Below, piece by piece: positions 46,121 through 56,714 of a stretch of DNA of 64,000 bases; position 1 is the first letter of the stretch, and every line of letters starts with the position of its first letter. This DNA comes from Lasiodiplodia sp. COLG20. Taxonomy: Eukaryota; Ascomycota; Dothideomycetes; Botryosphaeriales; Botryosphaeriaceae. The notes beneath the pieces are model-generated. The model had not been told where the DNA came from. It saw nothing but the letters and a program-made list of their open reading frames with translations, and searched no databases. A program made the translations under genes and the position numbers. The stretch covers positions 1,416,501 to 1,480,500 of the forward strand of contig VNWV01000009.1 of NCBI GenBank assembly GCA_009801085.1, given 5' to 3'.

Positions 46121-47493
46121 ATGGCTTCCTCGCTCCCCTCACTCCGCACCGTCTCCAAGCTCGCCCTCGGCGGCGCCCAGGTCCTGCTGGGCGCAGGCTC
46201 GTCGGCGCATGCTGGCACATCCAAGAGCTGCTCCGCCACCGGCGCGTTGTCGTGCCAGAACACCACTGTCCAGACGGACCTGTGCTGCTTCAACGCGCCC
46301 GGTGGCCAGCTCCTGCTGACCCAGTTCTGGGACACTCAGCCCGTGACGGGTCCCGTTGATTCGTGGACCATGCATGGTCTTTGGTACGTTGGCGCATCCT
46401 ATGGCTAAGCTTTTGTGGCTGCGAGACAAGACGGAAAGCTTACTGTTTTGGGGGTGATACAGGCCTGACCGTTGCGATGGCACGTACGAGGCATCTTGCG
46501 ACTCCTCCAGAGCTTATACGAACATCACCGAGATCCTCGAGTCCTTCGACGCCAAGGACACGCTTTCGTACATGCAAACATACTGGAAGGATTACAATGG
46601 AAATGATGAGACCTTCTGGGAGCACGAGTGGAGCAAGCACGGCACCTGTATCTCGACACTGAAGCCGTCGTGCTACACGGACTACGATCCGACTCAGGAG
46701 GTGCCCGATTTCTTTGACCGGGCCGTCGCTCTGTTCAAGGCGCTACCAACATATGAGGTTAGTCATGGACAATTGAAGTAGGAGTCGACCACTAGCTAAC
46801 AAAAGCTCGTAGTGGCTGTCCGCTGCAGGTATCACGCCCTCGACCTCGAAGACGTACACCTCGGCCGAGATCCAGGCCGCGCTCAAGGCGAAACACGGCC
46901 AAGAAGTGACGATCGGCTGCAAGAGCGGCGCCCTCAACGAAGTCTGGTACCACTACAACGTCCGCGGCTCCGTCCAGAGTGGTGACTTCGTCGCCGCCGA
47001 GCCCGACGGAACGAAGTCCACCTGCCCGAGCAGCGGCGTCAAGTACATTCCCAAGAGCTCCGGCGGTGGCGGCACGACGACCACGGCTACGGGCACGGCG
47101 ACGAAGACCTCTACCACCGCCGTCCCGACCAGCACCGGCTCCTTCTCCGGCAGAGGCAACCTCAAGGTCCAGGTCAACGGCGCGCAGAACGGCTGCATTA
47201 TCTCGGCGGGCGCGTGGTACACGACGGGCACCTGCGCCACCTTCACGGCCTCGGCCAGCGGCGACGGCTTCACTCTGTCTAGCAGCAAAGGCAAGTGCGG
47301 TATCGCTGACGGCGAGCTGACCTGCGGCTCTGGCGTCAGCGATGCCACCGTCTTCACGGCTGCGGATGGCAAACTGGCATATGAAGACAGCACTGCTTTC
47401 TACGCCGATAAGGTGCCGTCCGGTACGACCCAGGGCGTTGTTTACACCGGTGATCACAGTGTGGAAATCGCGATTACCTGGACCAGTGCGTAA
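46121..47493 (+). CDS. Secreted ribonuclease T2 with extra C-terminal domain
   Basis: Exons are 46121-46383, 46463-46757 and 46813-47493 (412 aa). Residues 1-31 form a signal peptide (hydrophobic LALGGAQVLLGAG, cleavage after SAHA). Both catalytic blocks are intact: SWTMHGLWPDRCDG (H85, completed across the first splice) and FWEHEWSKHGTC (E143, H147). Paired cysteines match fungal T2 enzymes. A Gly/Thr-rich linker (about 285-305) leads to a C-terminal beta-rich module of about 110 residues, starting GRGNLKVQVNGAQNGCIIS and ending AITWTSA, found in many filamentous fungal T2 enzymes. The enzyme cleaves RNA through 2',3'-cyclic phosphates, outside the cell or in the vacuole, for nutrient recovery or other uses. 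An in-frame ATG at 46040 would add 27 residues ahead of the signal peptide. Confidence 0.92.
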
Positions 47494-47736
47494 AGCGCGA
47501 TACCAATTTACACCATGCATTGATACATGGTGGGATGATTGCATATACATAGAAGGTACGATAGAAATGAATTATCTTTGCATGATCACATGGCTGTAGC
47601 TATGACCCGCATATATAAGATTCAGTCACAAGGCCGGACGTATCTCTTCAATCGCTCTGCATGGCTGGATCAGAAGTCAGAAGGAGAAAAAAAGAAGCAG
47701 ACATTCTCTTGAAGTCACCCACCACAACAAGCATCC

Positions 47737-49712
47737 TCACAGCCTATTCCGCCTGCACCGATTGCAGGCGTGCAACATGCACTGCCGGCACTCGAAGATG
47801 AACAGCGGCAGCGAGTCGCCACACTCCTCGCACCGGTGCCGCCCGCGCACGTAGGACCAGTCCGCATGCGCGCATTCGTGGTTCGCGCGCAGGTGCAGCG
47901 CGATGGCCTCGATCGTTGTGATGTCGCCCTCCGTCGCGGACGATGACGACGACCGCCTTTCTTGTTGCCACGGGGGTCGCAGCGAGGGAGAAGAAGAGGT
48001 GGTTGATTGGCTGCGGTCGTCTTTGTTGCGGTCGGCGGCGGCGGTGGCCTTGCTGCTGGTGTTGTTGCTACCGCCGCCGCCGTTGGTGCGGGATGGAAGG
48101 ATGGAAGGATGTGCGTCGTTGGCGGCGCGAGGGCCTAGTATCGGCGCGAAGAAAGCTGGTGATCGCGTGAATATCTCTGGGAACGGGCGGCTGGCTAGTG
48201 GTGTGGTGGGTCGGGGGGAGGCTGGAGTTGGTCGGGTGGGTGGCTGGTTACGGTGTTTGGGCTGTGGTGGTGTCAAACAACGAGCAGGAGGCAGAAGAGG
48301 AAGAAGAGGAAGAGCGGGTGGTGGCTGTCTCCCGATCACGGTGGGAACCACGCGTTGCTGTGCCCGTGGTTGAGGAAGAGGTGGACGATTAACAGGAGGA
48401 GCAAGCGCAGCGAGGGGACGCCGGCGTTGCTGGATCTGAACAGCTCGTCCGACGAGCCTGGCTTCGTCCCACAGTTCGCAGCTGCAAGTCTTCCATCGAT
48501 TACCGCAGATGTAACAGAACTGGGCACCGCAACGGCAGCTGTTTGGCTTCAAGATCAGCAAGTTGCACGTATATCAACCTCGGAATACTCCACTTACGTT
48601 ATGTGGTTGCAACCCGTGTGCAGTTCAACCACGCGACGACAACTATAACACCGTTGCCATCCACTGCCGTCTGCCGTTTGCAGCAGTTGCTGCGTCGCCT
48701 CATCCCACGGACAGTCTCCAACATGCGTGCTGCCCTTGCAAATCGTGCAAGTCTGAAGACGGCACCGGGGGCAAACACCGACCTCGTCCGCGATGCTCTG
48801 CGGCGGAATCCAAGTGGAGCAGCTCTGGACATGGCAGTACGTCTTGTTCGGCGTCTCCAGCTCCGGCCTCTTGTGCTGGAACTCACGCACCGTCTCCATC
48901 GGGAGGAACATGCGCACGTCGTCGAGCAAGATAGGCTGCCGGCAGCAGCGCGGAGGGAACAGGCTCTCGTCCGTCATGGAGAGGCGGAAGAGCTGGTCCA
49001 GGCAATCGCGGCAGTAGTCGTGGCGGCAGTGCGGCACCGTGGCGACGTCGAAGAACTTCTTGTCGTCCCGGCAGGCTTCACAGCGGCGGTCGGTTGCTGC
49101 GGTGCGCTGCCGCTTGGCTGCGCGGGATGAAGACTCACCAGTGGGCTCGTCATCGTCGTCGAAGAAGAACGAGCCAGAAGACAGCATGGCAGTTCCATCG
49201 GCCTCGGATACGTAGAGAGCTGTCAATTTAGCCAGATTCTCACACTGAGCGACGGCACGATCGGTCATTTCCTCATATCCCTCTCCGCCGGGGCGGAAGC
49301 CAGGAAATCCAATGCCGCCGCCGCCGCCCGCAACAGCAGCATCCGGCTGGCCCTCATCTATCTGGTGCGCGAGCCTGCGGTCTCTGACTGCGACGGCCTC
49401 GGCCTCAGCCTCACGAGCAAGTATGTGTTGGTCGTTCTGCACCGCGCGAGCAATGCTCTGGCACATCTTGCGGTCTTCCAAGATAGCCATGCTAGTCTCA
49501 AGCTCTTGCTGGTGCAGGCGCAGCGCGTAGGCGGCGTCGTCGGCCGTGCTGTCGTCCGCCCGCCCTTTGCCCTTGGCCGTGGCGAAGATGTTGGCGATGT
49601 CTTCGAGCTGCAGCTGCAGGACCAGCGCCGCCGACTGCTCGTCCATGGCGCCGATAATATTGGCGGCAGGGTCGAGTTGTTGTTGCATCGAGGATGCTGA
49701 AGACGATGTCAT
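47737..49712 (-). CDS. RBR-type E3 ubiquitin ligase with C-terminal Cys/His module (RBR2)
   Basis: Minus-strand exons are 49712-48598 and 48538-47737 (638 aa). The N-terminus (1-120) is helical, Glu/Gln/Ala-rich and contains SAALVLQLQLEDIANIF, a UIM-like helix. RING1 is 211-258 (CEAC, HCRHDYCRDC, FPPRCC). The in-between-RING is 293-334 (CHVQSCSTWI, CPRCRLQTCTICK). RING2 starts at 355 (WQRCYSC) and crosses the intron at TGCNHIT/CRCGAQFCYICG; C368 is the expected thioester cysteine. After a long Pro/Ser-rich disordered linker, the last about 55 residues form a second Cys/His-rich module (HLRANHECAHADW, CEECGDSLPLFIFECRQC, CNRCRRNRL) likely to bind zinc. The intron sits at the same codon and phase as in the other two RBR genes. 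Substrate unknown. Confidence 0.92.
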
Positions 49713-50546
49713 CGTGGGATTTTTTTTTTCGCTTGATGCTCTCTTGAAGTCGTATATGGTTTTTAGCCGTTTGTAGTCCTTTTTTTTTTTTTTTTTTTTC
49801 CTTTTTTTTTTTTTTTCGTGGGGCCGGGACGGTGGTGTGGGAGATGGAGAATATTCAGTGTGCCAGGACGTGAAAGAAGGGGATTATGCAAGGGGGCTAG
49901 TTGGAAATCGGTGGTATATTCCCTTACAGAAATGACGTGTAATAGAAGAAATACCTAGGATACCTGCAGGAGGAGTTTGAACGAATTTGGCTACCGTGAT
50001 GAGCTTTCCCTATGTAACCAGGGCGAAATCAGACCAACCATAGCAAAATACTGTGCATCTGGTCTATGCTATTGGCGGGAATCTGCAGCCATCCCCTATT
50101 CTGTACTCTTTCCGGTCTCCGCGCCGACGCTCGCTAAACTATACCAGCTCTACGTTCTCGTTTCGTTCACTGTGGCATTAAATGAGATACCCTCTACTAA
50201 GTTAGCCAATAGGTACTAAAGCAAGTATTTGCAGCTTCCAGCATTCCACTACTGATCTATTACCCCCACAGAGATGGATTTAATGCTTGTGAAACCTATC
50301 TATGACTCTGGTAAGGGAGAGAAAGAAAATCCATTACTTAAGTGATTTCGTACTATTGCCCCTTTCTTTAGAAGAATTAAGGCCAATAAGATAGTGGGAA
50401 GAATGTAGAATCCGCAAAACTTCGTCCCGCTTGTGTAATTAGAAACTATAAACCAAAACATTACTCGAAGTGTACTATAAGACCTTGTGAATACTACTCA
50501 TACTTATACCGTCTCGCTAAAATGCCACCTAGTGCATTTACGCGCA
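49713..50546. other. Intergenic region between RBR2 and RBR3
   Basis: The RBR2 promoter contains long T tracts just upstream of the start. From about 49920 to 50510 the DNA is AT- and TA-rich and lacks coding features. It may be a decayed repeat separating the two paralogues. Confidence 0.5.
49780..49816 (+). repeat. Double poly(T) tract in RBR2 promoter
   Basis: Twenty T (49780-49799), one C pair, then fifteen T (49802-49816), starting 68 nt upstream of the RBR2 ATG. Poly(dA:dT) tracts of this length commonly exclude nucleosomes at fungal promoters. Confidence 0.8.
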
Positions 50547-51753
50547 TTAGCGGTTCCGAAAGAGCTCTTCCGAGCCATAATCTTCGAGCTCTGTATAAGT
50601 CCCGACCCGTTGTTGGACTTCTTCCAGGGCCTGTTCGAGCCACTGTCTCTCCTGTTCATCTCGAGGTAGTAACTCCAACTGGTATAGAAGTAGTAACTCC
50701 ACCTCGTAAAGAAGTATTGACTCCCAAAATCCATCATCATCGTCATCCTCAACAACTCCCTCATACCCCTGTAGACATCGACATGTTTTCCAGGGTGCAC
50801 CACACGAATAGCAGAATTCTGCGTTACAAATGCATCTGTGTCCCGTTTTACAATATTAGTAAGAGGCCTAGTAGATTTGGAAGGAGATATGCAACGTACA
50901 TGATATGCTCGCAATGGGATATCTTTTCGACAAGGCGCTGGCAGTTGTAGCAACGCTGCCACTTTTCCTTGTCGACCAGACGCAGCAAGGCTTGTGTCGA
51001 CTCGTCGTTGCCGGCCTTCTCGAGACACTCCCTTCCTTGATGTGCCGCTCTCTTGCAGATGGCGCACGTCTTCTCCATGCAGTTCGGACATCTGCCGATC
51101 TCGCCGCCGTCTTGGGTTGAAGCGATGGCGAGCGGAGGTATGAATGCCGAGCAGGCACTTTGCCAGCAGTAGGTCGGGTCTGTGGAACTCCACTCGAGTT
51201 CTTTGCGTTCGAAGGCGCTGGCTCTGTCGCCGGAGAGAAAACCGCGCACCTCTTCAAGATGAAAGAGATCGGTCTTGCAGCAGCGCGGAGGGAATGGTGC
51301 CTCGCCAGACATGGATAGGTCGAAGAACCGATCGAGACAGTCCTGGCAATAGACATGCCCGCAGCCTGGCAGGGTGACGACGTTGCAGTCCTTGTAGGCT
51401 TCCTGGCAAACACTGCAGTGGTGAGTGTGGCTAGGCATTTCCAGTGTCCATTCTTTGCCTCTCTCGGCTCCCTGGGTGGAGGATTCGCCTGCAGCAGCAC
51501 CTTCGTCGTCGTTATAGCGGTCGCTTGCATCGACTGAGCGTATTGAGGTAGTAGCAGCAACATAGTCCATCGCATCAGCAGACTCTTGCATCGTGCTCAG
51601 AAGCGCCTGCATGGCGACCGGGGCCTCTCTGCCTTCATTACCCGGGATAGCTCGCGTTCTCCTCAGTTCCATACGGAAGAAGTCTACGAACTCTTGCAAC
51701 CCGAGCTCAAATCGGCCCATGAGAGCAACAAGGTCGATGTCTTCTTCCGTCAT
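50547..51753 (-). CDS. RBR-type E3 ubiquitin ligase (RBR3)
   Basis: Minus-strand exons are 51753-50900 and 50835-50547 (380 aa). RING1 is about 113-160 (CSVC, GCGHVYCQDC, FPPRCC), the in-between-RING about 196-243 (CWQSACSAFI, CPNCMEKTCAICK), and RING2 begins at 268 (WQRCYNC). Splicing at CAT ATC AT/GTACGT gives SHCEHII/CICNAEFCYSCGAPWKTC, placing the catalytic cysteine at C281. The second exon starts with no ATG and is easily missed; without it the ligase would lack half of RING2. It then encodes an acidic, Leu/Glu-rich helical tail ending EELFRNR. The frame is open upstream to an ATG at 51936, but those 61 residues read like a Ser/Leu-rich translated leader, so MTEEDIDLV at 51753 is preferred. 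RBR3 lacks the C-terminal Cys/His module of RBR2. Confidence 0.88.
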
Positions 51754-52385
51754 ATTCAAGAGTTGGAAGTGTTCGAGGGAGGAGGAAAGCTGTGATAAGA
51801 GGGACGATTGGAATGAAGAAAGAAGTGAGGATGAAGAAGACGGGGCAGGTCTTAATTTTAAGCTTGCACTACGGGTGGCGTCTTTTTGAGAAGAGCAAAC
51901 GGGGAAGATGCAGTGGGTCAGGGTGCACCGAGCCATGGGTAGGAGTCATATGGGCAGAATTTATATGGTACTCTAATCTACTACGGTCCTTTCTTGCAGA
52001 TTATCAGTTCGAATTTGAGCACCGTCAATTTAAATGCTATTCTCTAGTTTTAGGCTTGTCAACATTATTAGCTGTAACAGCTGGCTAATGCCTCTCATGT
52101 GCGAATAACACGCGCGCTTGCAATCTTACATGATCATGTCCATTTCTGCTATTCCTTCTCAGAAGATTCAAGTCTCCGCTATTTTTACCAAACTGCCTCG
52201 ACCCATAAGATTACCTGCCAAAGAGAAAAGAGTTTCTCAAGGAAAAGGGAAAAAACGCCCATCAATGCTACTTCGCATCCGTTGACCATCTCCATACGCT
52301 CATATCAATCGGTCAGCCCTTCTTCCTCGCTATCATAACATAAAAACATACACGCCTCTCTTTGGCTTTGAAAAGCCTCAACCAT
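51754..52385. other. Intergenic region between RBR3 and POM152
   Basis: Holds the RBR3 leader and promoter and the POM152 3' UTR. The part 51960-52080 is AT-rich. No gene is recognised. Confidence 0.55.
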
Positions 52386-55300
52386 CTAATACCCCAACTT
52401 CTTTTGCCCCTTTCCGCCCTTCACCGCCTTGCGTCCACTGCTGCTGCCCACGACATAGTCCTCCATGTATCCACCCGTACTTCCGTCCGGATTCTTGCTG
52501 AAGCTGCACCACGCATCCCTGATGCTAATAACCTCGTACGTACCCTCCTCGCTCGCCTTGATGCGCATGCTGTACTCGCCGCTCGTCAGCGTCCTCGTCT
52601 CGAGCACCCTGCTCCGCTGCCCAGGGCGAGCGTTCGTCGAGCGAGTGTACGTGAACTCGAACGGCGGCGTGCCTCCAAACTCGAAGAGAATCTCCGCCTC
52701 ACCGCCCTCGTGGATGTCCACGCGCGTCTCCTTACCACGCGAAACGCGGACCGACGGCATCTCGTGGATGGTGGCGGACAAATGCGTGTTGGCGCGGCAC
52801 TGGCTCGCGCTGTCCGTGATGCTTGTGATGGCGAACGCTCCCGGCTTCTCTGCCAGGCGACGGAAGGTGGTTCCCTGGGAAACGGCCTTGAGCGTGGCGC
52901 CGTTGAACGTATAGAAGACGGAGAACGGCACCGCGCCCGACAGCGCGTACGACAAGCGGTCGCCGACGCAGAAGTCGGTGCGAGTGTCGAGCGGTACGAT
53001 GGACGGCGCGTTGTGTACGGCGATTTGCACCCGCGGCGCGTCTCGGCTGGCCGACGAGAGAGCTGGCTTGTTGCGGCACCCGCGCGCGTCGCGCACCTTG
53101 CGAATTGTAAGGCTCGACATTCCCAGGTGAAGGTGACGGTGAGGGATCCTGATGTTGTGCGCTGTAGAGGGAATATTGGGGAAGGACAACGTCTCAGCCC
53201 TGTTGGAGCCTGCATGCTTGAGATCGATTTCCAGGTGGAATGGAGGAAGACCAGTGAACTCGATCGGAATGACTTCCTCGCCATCTTCCTCGGTATTGCA
53301 GTAGCTGTATGTTTTGCCGGGGCTCTTAAATTTGGCAGTCGGGCGAGGGTTGACCAACTGGTCCACCTTGATCTGTTGGAACGATCTCGGACTGTGGTCG
53401 TAGTTGTTGTCAGCCAGCTCAGTGAATTTGTACTGGTGGACACCCGGTCTGGAAGTGTCCATTGAAACGGAGGCGATATTAAGCGCCGCGTTGATTGCCT
53501 TAACCTGGTATCCAGAGCCGGGAGCATGGTGCTCATATTTGATGGTGTATGGGGGACTGCCAGTGAGAGCGACATCGAGACTGTCTTGATCGCCTTCGCA
53601 AATTTCCTGTCTGATGTACTTTCCTCCATCGAATGTGACCGTGGAGCTCTCCGGGATCCTGAGAGTTGGTCTGGGAATCAAGCTGACTTCGAATATCTTC
53701 GCAGCAGGGTCGACGGAACCAGGGCAGATAGCATCGCGGACGTCAAGAAGCTCATACAGGCCTTTGCCGTCGACGTCCAGGAAGTCGTTTGCGCTGTTGA
53801 GCTTGCTCGTGTGGACAGGGTCGTCGGGATCCTGAGCGTTCTTGTATTTGACTTCCCACGGCGCCTTTCCGGTGAGACGCATGGGGAGCGCCACTCGCTT
53901 GCCCTCCAAAGTGCGTATGCTACGCCTGCCTTCGACCTGGCCAAAGTAGCCCTTGGGACGCTCGTGGCGGACGCTGATCTTAGCCTCTTCCTTCAAGAAC
54001 TCCTTGCAGCCAACAGCATCGGTAACACTTGCAAGCGCCAATGTGTATTCACCACCCTGGTCGAGAGGATCTGTAGTGATTGTGAAGGTTTCGGTTTGGA
54101 TACCAACAATCTCTCTCTTGGTCCTCTTGCGTGCGTGCACAAGCTCATATTCGAGCGTCCACGGGCCCTCGCCCTGCATCTTGACGCCAAACGTAACAGG
54201 CTCGTCGATGCAGGCCTCGGTCTTGGCTGGTGCGTAAACAAAGTGTGCGGACGCTGACGGCTTGACATCCTGCTCCAGCACAAGGTTCTTGCTCTTGAGT
54301 GAGTGGCCCTTGTAGACGTCGTCGCTGACACTCGTGAACTCGTACGTGTAATGACCTGCCTCTGGAGGCATAATCTCTACCTGGCCCCTGAGTCCTGCGA
54401 CATCCACGTACATGGTTTGCTTATTCTTTTCATCCTTCTTTTGCATCGAGTACATGACCCTGAAAGGCGGGGTACCGATCAGGTCGAGGTTCACCCGCAG
54501 ACCAAGAGGCCTGTTCGCGCACTTGTCGAAGATCGGAGCACTGGCGATGTCCAGATCGGGCTCTGGCGGATTCAGGAGGAGACACGATGCAGGCTCTTCA
54601 ACATCTCCATCGCAGTTGTCTGTAGAAACGGACTTGATTGTGTAGAGACCGCTCTTGTAAATCGGGATCTTTTGGTTTGTCGTCTTGATGACTTGGCGCT
54701 CAGTCCTGTTTGCGGCGGTGTGCTCTCCATCTGAGGACAGCTCGTGTTCCGGAGTGAACATGTACTGGATCGTGTGCGGTGACTCCAGCAAGGGCTCCCG
54801 GCTCGCAGCCGTTGAGGCAAAGCGGATCGGGAGGGAAACCTTCTCACCCTTGGCAACCCGGAGAGGATGCTGCGAGTCGCAACCATGTAGGCTGATCGTC
54901 GGCCGTTCATAGACGTAGAAGTTGCGGTGCAGTTTCTCGTCCAGCTTGAGGGTTTCTCCTTCTTCGATTTCGGGCGCGTATTTGACAGCATTGCCCAAGG
55001 CGTCGGTAACCTCATCCACGTAGTACGACCACAGACCAGACTGAGAAAGGCCATCGCTAAGCGAGAGCTCGATAGAATGGGTGCGCGCCCAGGAAACGTC
55101 AACCCGTCCACTTTGCACTACAGCGTCGTAAAGTTGGTAGCGAGAAAGCGGTGAAACGTAATCTTCCGGTTGAAGGAATTCACTGTGGGCCTCACGCTCC
55201 CTTCCTTCCACCATTCTGCGGTACTTGAGCTGGAGCGGGGGAGTGCCAGTGACGACAATGCCGATATCCGCGGTTTCACCCTTGCAGCGAGTTTTGCTGC

Positions 55301-56357
55301 TGGGTTTAATGCGTGCTTCTGGACAGGAAACCACCATTGCTTCCGATACCCGCGTCTGAACCTCGAGTTTGGATTCGTCGATGACCCTGTTGAGCTTGTA
55401 GTAGCCTGCTTTCTTGACGCTGTGATGCAGCAGCAAAGGCTCCTCGGGTAAATGCGTCTTTTTGGCCTTCTTTGCTTCCTTTACAAGATTCTTGACCTGT
55501 TTCTGTGATAGGGAAATGGTTTCGTTGCCGCCATTGTCCAGGTCGAAACGCAGGATTTCGATGAGCATGGGAGTGGTCTGATTGATCTGGATAGGGATTT
55601 TGATCTCCTTGGTCGAGCCGCCCAGGCAAAAGGAATCCTGGTTCGGGTTGAGCACAGCGGAACTATGATCTGTCAGAGAAAGGTCACGGAAATCAAAAGG
55701 TGAAACTTACCCCTCCGGAAGGATATGAATGACCTGTTTACCCAGAATGAGCGACTCGTTGTGCAAGACCGTCCACGGGTCAACGTTGTGTTCCTCGATA
55801 GCCAATTCGCGGTCGTAGACGAGCTTGAAGAGACCGGTCAGGAACGACGTGATGGGCAACTATTCCACGTAAGCACATGTTTAGATGTAACACGATTCCA
55901 GACTTACGCCAATCCTGAACATGAGCATGCCGTCAACTAACGCGTGCACAAGAAATAAAAAGACCATGGTCGGGGTGGACCACTCCAGCCATGGTATTCT
56001 CAACACGGGCAGGCCGAACAGGAAGAGCCCGTCTATCATGACCCACTTCATGAACAGCCATAATGAGTCGGCTTCCTCGTTGTGTAAATTTATGAAGTCG
56101 TAAGCCCGCCAGGCCAGTAGGGCACCGTAGAGGAAGAAGGCGTAGAGGCGCTGTGTCGGAGCGGGGATGACGTCGGTAGACACGAGAGGAGCGGTGCCGT
56201 CGTCGGCCGGATTTTTGTTCATGATGTTGATGTCGGTGAGCGGCGCGCGCACGCGCATGGGCTTGGCGTCGGGAGCGCCATCGGTTCGTGGAGCTCTCTG
56301 AGCTGTGTCGGGCGTTTGGGGAAATGCGCCGTAGCGCATGCGAGGAGTCGCGCTCAT
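52386..56357 (-). CDS. POM152: Nuclear pore membrane glycoprotein Pom152
   Basis: Minus-strand exons are 56357-55908, 55859-55711 and 55662-52386 (1291 aa). The nucleoplasmic/cytosolic N-terminus (1-68) is followed by three membrane stretches (about 70-88, 100-122, 129-150) starting RLYAFFLYGALLAWRAYDF. The remaining about 1100 residues form a string of immunoglobulin-like beta domains in the perinuclear space, each with a recurring PPLQLKYRR/PPFRVMYSM/PWTLEYEL/PYTIKYEHH/PFHLEIDL/PFEFTYTR strand. In yeast this luminal part makes the ring around the pore. Length and layout match filamentous-fungal Pom152. The exon 2/3 splice restores LPEGSAVLNPNQDSFCLGG. MSATPRMRYGAF was chosen as start over an upstream in-frame ATG (56579) because the upstream 74 residues are Arg-rich and leader-like. 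Confidence 0.95.
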
Positions 56358-56714
56358 CTCATGCCGTGGCGGGGGGTCCAATCCACTGGGGCGAGCATCC
56401 ACGGATACGCAGAGGGCGGAGCCGGCGAGCGGGTGGCGGCAGGGTGTCTGGGATGGAGACGCGGTGCGTTGTTTGGTGTTGATGCGTCTGCGCTGTCCGA
56501 AAACTGTTCGCGTCTTGCCCCGAGCTCGCTTCTTGACGCGCCGTAGGGCTGAGCTCCGCCTAAGCTCCGTCGCCCTCACTCACCATGCGCTCCTGCGCGT
56601 TGCACCACTCATCAAACGAACAGACCCTGCTCAGGATGCCGCCTTCGGCCGTCCGCAGTTCACAGTCCTCCGCAACCCCCACGTCTCGCCTCACCTGCAC
56701 CTAAATCTGCAACC
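56358..56714. other. Divergent promoter region, POM152 and UCH gene
   Basis: A 357-bp GC-rich region between divergent genes. Nothing specific was recognised; both promoters must be compact. Confidence 0.6.

Noticed and set aside
52362..53465. 367-codon frame antisense to POM152
   Set aside because: Shadow of the Ig-like repeat region of POM152, with biased Arg/Val composition.
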